From assembly GCA_027335545.1 (NCBI GenBank), contig DAHWHV010000542.1, forward strand, positions 1 through 8,565: a DNA stretch of 8,565 bases. The letters are read 5' to 3'. The notes under the pieces were generated by a model. It had not been told where the DNA came from, did no database searches, and saw only the letters and a program-made list of their open reading frames with translations. Made by a program: the position numbers and the translations under genes. Positions 5,143-8,565 of this stretch are shown one piece after another. This DNA is from Clostridia bacterium (GTDB lineage Bacteria; Bacillota_E; RBS10-35; JAJYVN01). Numbering within the stretch: position 1 is the stretch's first letter; the number at the start of each line of letters is the position of its first letter.

Positions 5143-6474
5143 ATGGGCTGCATCGTTCGTCGCACGACCCTGCCCGGCCCCCGCTCGCAAGCCATCCTGG
5201 CCCGCAAGGAGGCCGTGGTGCCTGCGGCCCTGTCGGTCCACGTCCCGGCGGTGATCGCCTCCGCCGACGGCGCGCTGATCACCGACGTCGACGGCAACAC
5301 CCTGATCGACATGTCCGGCGGCATCGGCTGCCTGAACGTCGGGCACGGGGCCCCGGGGGTCCGCCAGGCGATGCACGCCCAACTCGACGCCTTTTGGCAC
5401 ACCGACTTCACGGTGGTGCCCTACGAGCCATACGTGGCCCTGGCCGAGCGGCTGGTGGCGCACGTGCCGGGGCACGGGCCCAAGAAGGCGGCCTTCTTCA
5501 ACTCCGGGGCCGAGGCCGTGGAAAACGCCGTCAAGTTCGCCCGCGCCGCCACCGGCCGCCCGGCGCTCATCGCCTTCACGGGCGGGTTCCACGGCCGCAC
5601 GCTGCTGACCATGACCCTGACCAGCAAGACCCACCCCTACAAGGCGGGCTTCGGGCCGTTCGCGCCCGAGGTGTACCGCGCCCCCTACCCCGACCCGTAC
5701 CGGGCGCCGGAGGGGATGTCCGCGGCCGAGTACGGGCGGGCCTGCGCCGCCGAACTGGAGCGCATGTTCACGACCACCGTGGCGGCCGAGTCCGTCGCCG
5801 CCGTCATCGTCGAGCCGGTCCAGGGCGAGGGTGGCTTCGTCGTCCCGCCCGCGGAGTTCCTGACGGGCCTGCAGGCCATCTGCCGCCGGCACGGCATCCT
5901 GCTCATCGCCGACGAGGTCCAGACCGGCTTCGGCCGCACCGGCCGCTTCTTCGCCTGCGAGCACTTCGGCCTGGAGCCGGACCTGCTGGTGGTGGCCAAG
6001 TCCATGGCGGCCGGCATGCCGTTGGCCGGGGTCCTGGGCGCCGCCGCCGTGCTCGATGCACCCGGCGACTCCGCCATCGGGGGCACCTACGTGGGCAACC
6101 CGGTGGCCTGCGCGGCGGCGCTGGCGGTGCTGGACCAGATCGAGAGCCAGGACCTCTCCGGGCGGGCCGAGGCCCTGGGAGCCCACCTGCGCCGCCGCTT
6201 CCTCGGGCTGGCCGAGCGGCACGCCTGCATCGGGGATGTGCGCGGGCTCGGGGCGATGATGGCCATCGAACTGGTGACCGACCGCCGCAGCCGCCAGCCG
6301 GCCCGGGAACTCACCGGGGCCGTGCTGCAGCGGGCGATCCAGGGTGGGGCGATCTTCCTGCGCTCCGGCCTGCGGGGCAACGTCATCCGTACCCTGGCCC
6401 CCCTGGTGATCACAGCCGAGCAGGTGGACGAAGCCATGGACGTCCTGGATGCCGCGCTCGCCGCGGAGGCTTAG
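5143..6474 (+). CDS. gabT: 4-aminobutyrate aminotransferase (class III, PLP-dependent)
   Basis: A 443-residue cytoplasmic enzyme that transfers the amino group of GABA (or a similar omega-amino acid) to 2-oxoglutarate, giving succinate semialdehyde and glutamate. It follows E. coli GabT along its whole length from memory: GGIGCLNVGH (59-68), FNSGAEAVENAVK (119-131, cofactor phosphate loop), GGFHGRT (147-153), VIVEPVQGEGG (221-231) with Glu224, IADEVQTGFGRTG (255-267) with Asp257 binding the pyridine nitrogen, and AKSMAAGMPLAGV (285-297) with the Schiff-base lysine at Lys286. GTYVGNP and DVRGLGAMMAIEL follow. The ATG at 5143 fits the family N-terminus; AGGAAGG lies about 14 nt upstream, a rather long spacing. 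The in-frame extension to 4642 has no family match. No GABA permease or semialdehyde dehydrogenase is nearby, so the substrate is inferred from family only. Confidence 0.93.
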   Translation: MGCIVRRTTLPGPRSQAILARKEAVVPAALSVHVPAVIASADGALITDVDGNTLIDMSGGIGCLNVGHGAPGVRQAMHAQLDAFWHTDFTVVPYEPYVALAERLVAHVPGHGPKKAAFFNSGAEAVENAVKFARAATGRPALIAFTGGFHGRTLLTMTLTSKTHPYKAGFGPFAPEVYRAPYPDPYRAPEGMSAAEYGRACAAELERMFTTTVAAESVAAVIVEPVQGEGGFVVPPAEFLTGLQAICRRHGILLIADEVQTGFGRTGRFFACEHFGLEPDLLVVAKSMAAGMPLAGVLGAAAVLDAPGDSAIGGTYVGNPVACAAALAVLDQIESQDLSGRAEALGAHLRRRFLGLAERHACIGDVRGLGAMMAIELVTDRRSRQPARELTGAVLQRAIQGGAIFLRSGLRGNVIRTLAPLVITAEQVDEAMDVLDAALAAEA

Positions 6475-6525
6475 GGGTTGCGGCAAGAGCCCGCTCTTGC
6501 CGCAACCCTTGCGGATGCCGTGCCC
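6475..6525 (+). terminator. Hairpin-plus-tag element, copy B; terminator-like end of gabT
   Basis: Perfect 16-bp arms (6475-6490 and 6493-6508) begin at the very next base after the gabT TAG. Two bases later comes GCGGATGCCGTGCCC (6511-6525); its 11-base core CGGATGCCGTG is identical to copy A. The stem core reads GTTGCGGCAAGAG. Only TT follows the stem, so this is not a classical T-tract terminator. Confidence 0.75.
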
Positions 6526-6855
6526 CGCGCGCCTCGCGCCCTGAGGCGCCCTGAGGATGGAGGGGCCGCCTGCGGCTGTGCCCATCGCCCTCCCAGGGTC
6601 AGGGTTCGGGGGGACGGCCGCGGTCCCGCCCGCACGACCGGACCGGACCGGGGCCGCGGCGGCTTGGCCCCCCGGTCCGGCCGCCCGCCGTCGCCCCGGT
6701 CCGGAACCCACCCCGGGGAGCGTGGAGTGCTCCAAGATTCGCGCAGCAGTCCGCATGAATCCAAAAGATGAAGACTGGTTTGCCTTAACTCCACGGCTTC
6801 GCGTGGGCCCCATGCCCCGCACGGCCCGCGGTCCGCAGCCCTCCCCCGCCGGGCA
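6526..6855. other. Gene-free region with AT-richer island
   Basis: No convincing gene. The first part is extremely GC-rich. Around 6730-6790 the sequence turns much less GC-rich. An ATG at 6755 opens a 34-codon frame to a stop at 6857-6859 (begins MNPKDEDWFALTPRLRVG), but no ribosome binding site precedes it. A small hairpin, CCACG-GCTTCG-CGTGG, lies at 6791-6806. The island may be regulatory DNA for the TetR gene or the remnant of a lost gene. Confidence 0.3.
6643..6680. repeat. 11-bp perfect inverted repeat
   Basis: Arms CCGGACCGGGG (6643-6653) and CCCCGGTCCGG (6670-6680) with a 16-nt loop, next to a short GACCG tandem (about 6636-6650). No T-tract follows. It could be an additional transcription block between gabT and the TetR gene or a binding site. 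Confidence 0.5.
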
Positions 6856-6885
6856 TTGACCGCCGTCTCCAAAGCTTGCTATCCT
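6856..6885 (+). promoter_or_regulatory. Sigma-A-type promoter for the TetR operon
   Basis: TTGACC (6856-6861), 18-nt spacer, TATCCT (6880-6885) with an extended TGC before the -10. The transcript would start near 6892, about 28 nt before the ATG at 6920. The layout TTGAC, then TGCTATCNT, is shared with the MarR promoter at 4535-4563. Confidence 0.65.
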
Positions 6886-6919
6886 GGTTTGAGGTCGCCC
6901 ACCAGGGAGTGGAACAGGG

Positions 6920-7486
6920 ATGGCAGGGTCCGACGCGATCGCCGCGAGCATCCTGCGCGCAGCCGACCAGGTGTTCCGGGAGAGCGGCTTCGAACGCGCC
7001 GAGATGCGGGCGATCGCCCAGCAGGCCGGCATCGCGGTGGGCACGATCTACAACTACTTCCCAAATAAGTGGGGCCTGTTCCTCAAGATCCTCTATGAGA
7101 AGTGGGACAAGGTCGAGGAACGCATCCGCGCGGTGCGCGCCGACAGCAGGTTGGACTGGCGGAAGCGTGTGGCGGCGATGCTGGAGGCGCAGATGGCCTA
7201 CGTCGTCGAGAACGGACCGATTTGGACGGAGATCGAGGCGATGGCCACCGAGGGCCGGCGCCTGCCGGCCGGCGGCGATCCGGCGGTGATGCGCCAGGTC
7301 GTGGAGTGGCTGACGGACCAGATCGGGGAGGTCCTCGCCGAGAGCGGCCAGGGGGAGTGGAAGAAGGCGTCGACGCGCGAGCGCTTCGCCCTGACCCTGG
7401 TCGTCGCGGCCGCCGCCGTCGCGCGCCGCCACCCCCGCCAGACGCGGGAGAACCTCACGTTCCTGTCGTCCCTGTTGCCCGCCTGA
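6920..7486 (+). CDS. TetR/AcrR-family transcriptional regulator
   Basis: A 188-residue one-domain-pair regulator. The N-terminal helix-turn-helix runs about 9-55: ILRAADQVFRESGFERAEMRAIAQQAGIAVGTIYNYFPNKWGLFLKIL, with the typical family signature VGTIYNYFPNK at the recognition helix. The C-terminal half (about 60-188) is the helical ligand-binding and dimer part and matches no ligand class I recognise. AGGGAG lies about 10 nt before the ATG. It is first in a two-gene unit with the NERD-like membrane protein 34 nt downstream, so it probably controls itself and that gene; a drug or lipid ligand is the usual case in this family but is not shown here. Confidence 0.93.
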   Translation: MAGSDAIAASILRAADQVFRESGFERAEMRAIAQQAGIAVGTIYNYFPNKWGLFLKILYEKWDKVEERIRAVRADSRLDWRKRVAAMLEAQMAYVVENGPIWTEIEAMATEGRRLPAGGDPAVMRQVVEWLTDQIGEVLAESGQGEWKKASTRERFALTLVVAAAAVARRHPRQTRENLTFLSSLLPA

Positions 7487-7520
7487 CGGGGGCGGGGCGC
7501 CGCGGGAGGGAGGCCTGGGA

Positions 7521-8147
7521 TTGGGCGGCACGCGTCGTGTCCCGTTGCGGCCGCGGCGCCTCTGGCTGTGGGCCGGCCTGGGGCTGCTGGCCGTGCTGGC
7601 CGTGCTGGTGGGCGCCGTGCTGCGCGCCGGCACCCGAGGGGCCGGGCCGGAGGTGGTGATGCTGGGGGCGGTCGGCGCGGCGGCCGCCCTGCTGCTGGTC
7701 ATGGAGGTCGTCGTCGTCCTGCAGGGGGTGCAGGCCCGCGAGGCGGCCGACGCGGCCCTGACGACGCTGCCCCCCGGCCATCGCGTCGCGGGGCGCATCC
7801 GCATCCGCGGCGCCGGCCGACCGGTCCTGATCGACCACGTCGTGGTCTCGCCGCACGGCGACGTCTGGGCCGTCACCGTCGACGGCTCGGCCAACCCACC
7901 CCGTCCGGGGGACCCCACCGACGGCCTCGCCGCGCTGCTGCCCACCGCCCGGCGTGCGGCCGACACCCTCGCCCGCGCAGCCAAGGCGGGCGTCCTGCCC
8001 CCCGAACTCGGGCTGGGGCCCCGGCCTCGCGTCCGGCCGTGCATCCTCGCCGCCCGTCGTCCCCTGCGCCGCGGGCCGCGCCAGGGGGTGCTGGCCTTCT
8101 CGGCGGCCGAGGCCGCGGCGGCGCTGGGCGGCGAGCCAGAGGGGTAG
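7521..8147 (+). CDS. Membrane protein with degenerate NERD-like domain
   Basis: A 208-residue protein. It starts at TTG, strongly supported by GGGAGGGAGG 7 nt upstream. Two membrane helices (about 13-33 and 44-68) precede a soluble domain. Residues 85-121 resemble the NERD nuclease-related core: LPPGHRVAGRIRIRG, then PVLIDHVVVSPHGDVWAVTV. In NERD proteins this is typically IDH(V)VV.P.G.F.IE.K. The aspartate (Asp105) is kept, but the following E-x-K is here Thr119-Val-Asp121, so nuclease activity is probably lost. A later strand-rich part (RPCILAARR, GVLAFSAAEAAAAL, 173-201) fits the C-terminal part of the family. It is co-directional with, and 34 nt from, the TetR gene. Fold assignment is by eye; a plain hypothetical membrane protein is the fallback. 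Confidence 0.72.
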   Translation: MGGTRRVPLRPRRLWLWAGLGLLAVLAVLVGAVLRAGTRGAGPEVVMLGAVGAAAALLLVMEVVVVLQGVQAREAADAALTTLPPGHRVAGRIRIRGAGRPVLIDHVVVSPHGDVWAVTVDGSANPPRPGDPTDGLAALLPTARRAADTLARAAKAGVLPPELGLGPRPRVRPCILAARRPLRRGPRQGVLAFSAAEAAAALGGEPEG

Positions 8148-8200
8148 GTGGGTGCCGCAAAAAGGGAGCTTGGCGGCACCCACGCCCGGAGGCTGTGGCC
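8148..8200 (+). terminator. Hairpin-plus-tag element, copy D; terminator-like end of the NERD-like gene
   Basis: Arms GTGGGTGCCGC (8148-8158) and GCGGCACCCAC (8173-8183) start at the base after the TAG stop. The loop contains AAAAAG and CTTG, which can extend the stem imperfectly. The stem core reads GGTGCCGCAAAAA. Two bases later comes CCGGAGGCTGTGGCC (8186-8200), one base different from the tag consensus. It faces the convergent Hfq gene's own hairpin at 8254-8300. Confidence 0.7.
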
Positions 8201-8253
8201 AGAGTTCCTCGCAGCCCACGCCCCCTTGTGGTCGAGCGGGCCGCCTGTGGCTG

Positions 8254-8300
8254 GTCGCCGGGCTGCAGCGGGCGCCACCCCGCCCCCTCAGCCCGGCGAC
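8254..8300 (-). terminator. Hairpin overlapping the Hfq stop codon
   Basis: Perfect 12-bp arms (8254-8265 and 8289-8300) enclose a second GCGGG/CCCGC stem (8268-8272, 8279-8283). On the minus strand it begins in the last codons of Hfq and includes most of its TGA stop (8288-8290). It lacks both a T-tract and the CCGGATGC-type tag, so it is not a member of the tagged family. Probable transcript end. Confidence 0.6.
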
Positions 8301-8530
8301 GGGGCGGCGGGCCGCAGCATGGCGATCCCGTGCTTGAAAAGCAGCAGCGTGTCTCCAGCCGCGTCCATCACCAGGCTGAACGTATCGAACTGGACCAGGC
8401 GCGCCTGGAGGGTGACTCCGGAGAGGAGCGTGACCTCCAGCTCCGCGCCGGCCTTGCGGTGCGCGTTCAACCACTCATCCTGGTAGCCGCTGCGCGTGTC
8501 GCGCCGTTCCCCGTCGCCCAGGGCGCCCAC
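8288..8530 (-). CDS. hfq: Divergent Hfq RNA chaperone
   Basis: An Sm-fold protein of 80 residues if the GTG at 8528-8530 is the start; the frame stays open to the window edge, so the start may lie outside. The N-terminal helix YQDEWLNAHRKAG (16-28) matches the family's Q-D-x-F-L-N. Sm1 spans about 31-56 (LEVTLLSGVTLQARLVQFDTFSLVM), and Sm2 is LFKHGIAMLRP (64-74), keeping the Lys-His pair (66-67) of the proximal RNA site. In the cell Hfq forms a hexameric ring that binds small RNAs and mRNAs. Differences from well-known Hfqs: the usual Lys before LQG is Thr40, that Gly is Ala43, the distal-face aromatic before L-x-N-G is Thr34, and the usual YKH is FKH. The rim retains Arg25-Lys26. Neighbours such as miaA are not in view. 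Confidence 0.85.
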   Translation of the reverse strand: MGALGDGERRDTRSGYQDEWLNAHRKAGAELEVTLLSGVTLQARLVQFDTFSLVMDAAGDTLLLFKHGIAMLRPAAPSPG

Positions 8531-8565
8531 CGGCCCCCCCGGGCGCAGCGCCGGCCTCCCGGGCG

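Noticed and set aside
1..8565. tRNA, rRNA, transposase or integrase genes
   Set aside because: Read through on both strands; I saw no T-loop/cloverleaf, rRNA segments or recombinase motifs.

Overview
This 8.6-kb window has very high GC, clearly above 70% by eye, with G/C-saturated third codon positions. It carries seven genes I can support. A divergent Hfq argues against Actinobacteria. The EmrA/EmrB-type pair with a MarR regulator, GTG/TTG starts behind strong GGAGG ribosome binding sites, and sigma-A-like promoters fit a deep-branching, high-GC Bacillota (Thermaerobacter, Symbiobacterium or Sulfobacillus-like). That placement is inference and is not proven by the window.

Layout. On the minus strand, read right to left from a good promoter at 4535-4563, come a MarR regulator (3927-4484), a short HlyD/EmrA-type adaptor (3139-3864), a 656-bp non-coding gap, a DHA2/EmrB-type MFS exporter (854-2482) and a small membrane-anchored protein with a probable Roadblock/LC7 fold (10-669). 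This looks like a MarR-controlled drug-efflux locus whose adaptor and pump genes are separated by a repeat-rich, hairpin-rich spacer. On the plus strand, after about 600 bp without a convincing gene, lies a class III aminotransferase of the GabT type (5143-6474). A further 445-bp non-coding stretch precedes a TetR regulator (6920-7486) and a two-helix membrane protein with a degenerate NERD-like domain (7521-8147), probably one operon. At the right edge, on the minus strand, is a divergent Hfq (8288-8530), possibly running past the window.

The most unusual signal is not a gene. At least four hairpins (2506-2557, 3085-3140, 6475-6525, 8148-8200) share a stem core close to GGTGCYGCAARAG and are followed within 0-3 nt by a conserved tag close to CCGGATGCYGTGGCC. 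Three of them sit exactly at the stop codon of the gene they follow; the fourth lies in the 5' leader of the MFS gene in antisense orientation. This suggests a family of dispersed terminator-like repeats with a 3' tag in place of the usual T-tract. A second unusual element is an array at 2588-2716, with 20-bp units in one orientation followed by 17-18-bp units in the opposite orientation. A third is a set of four helically phased CCAAGC boxes just upstream of gabT.
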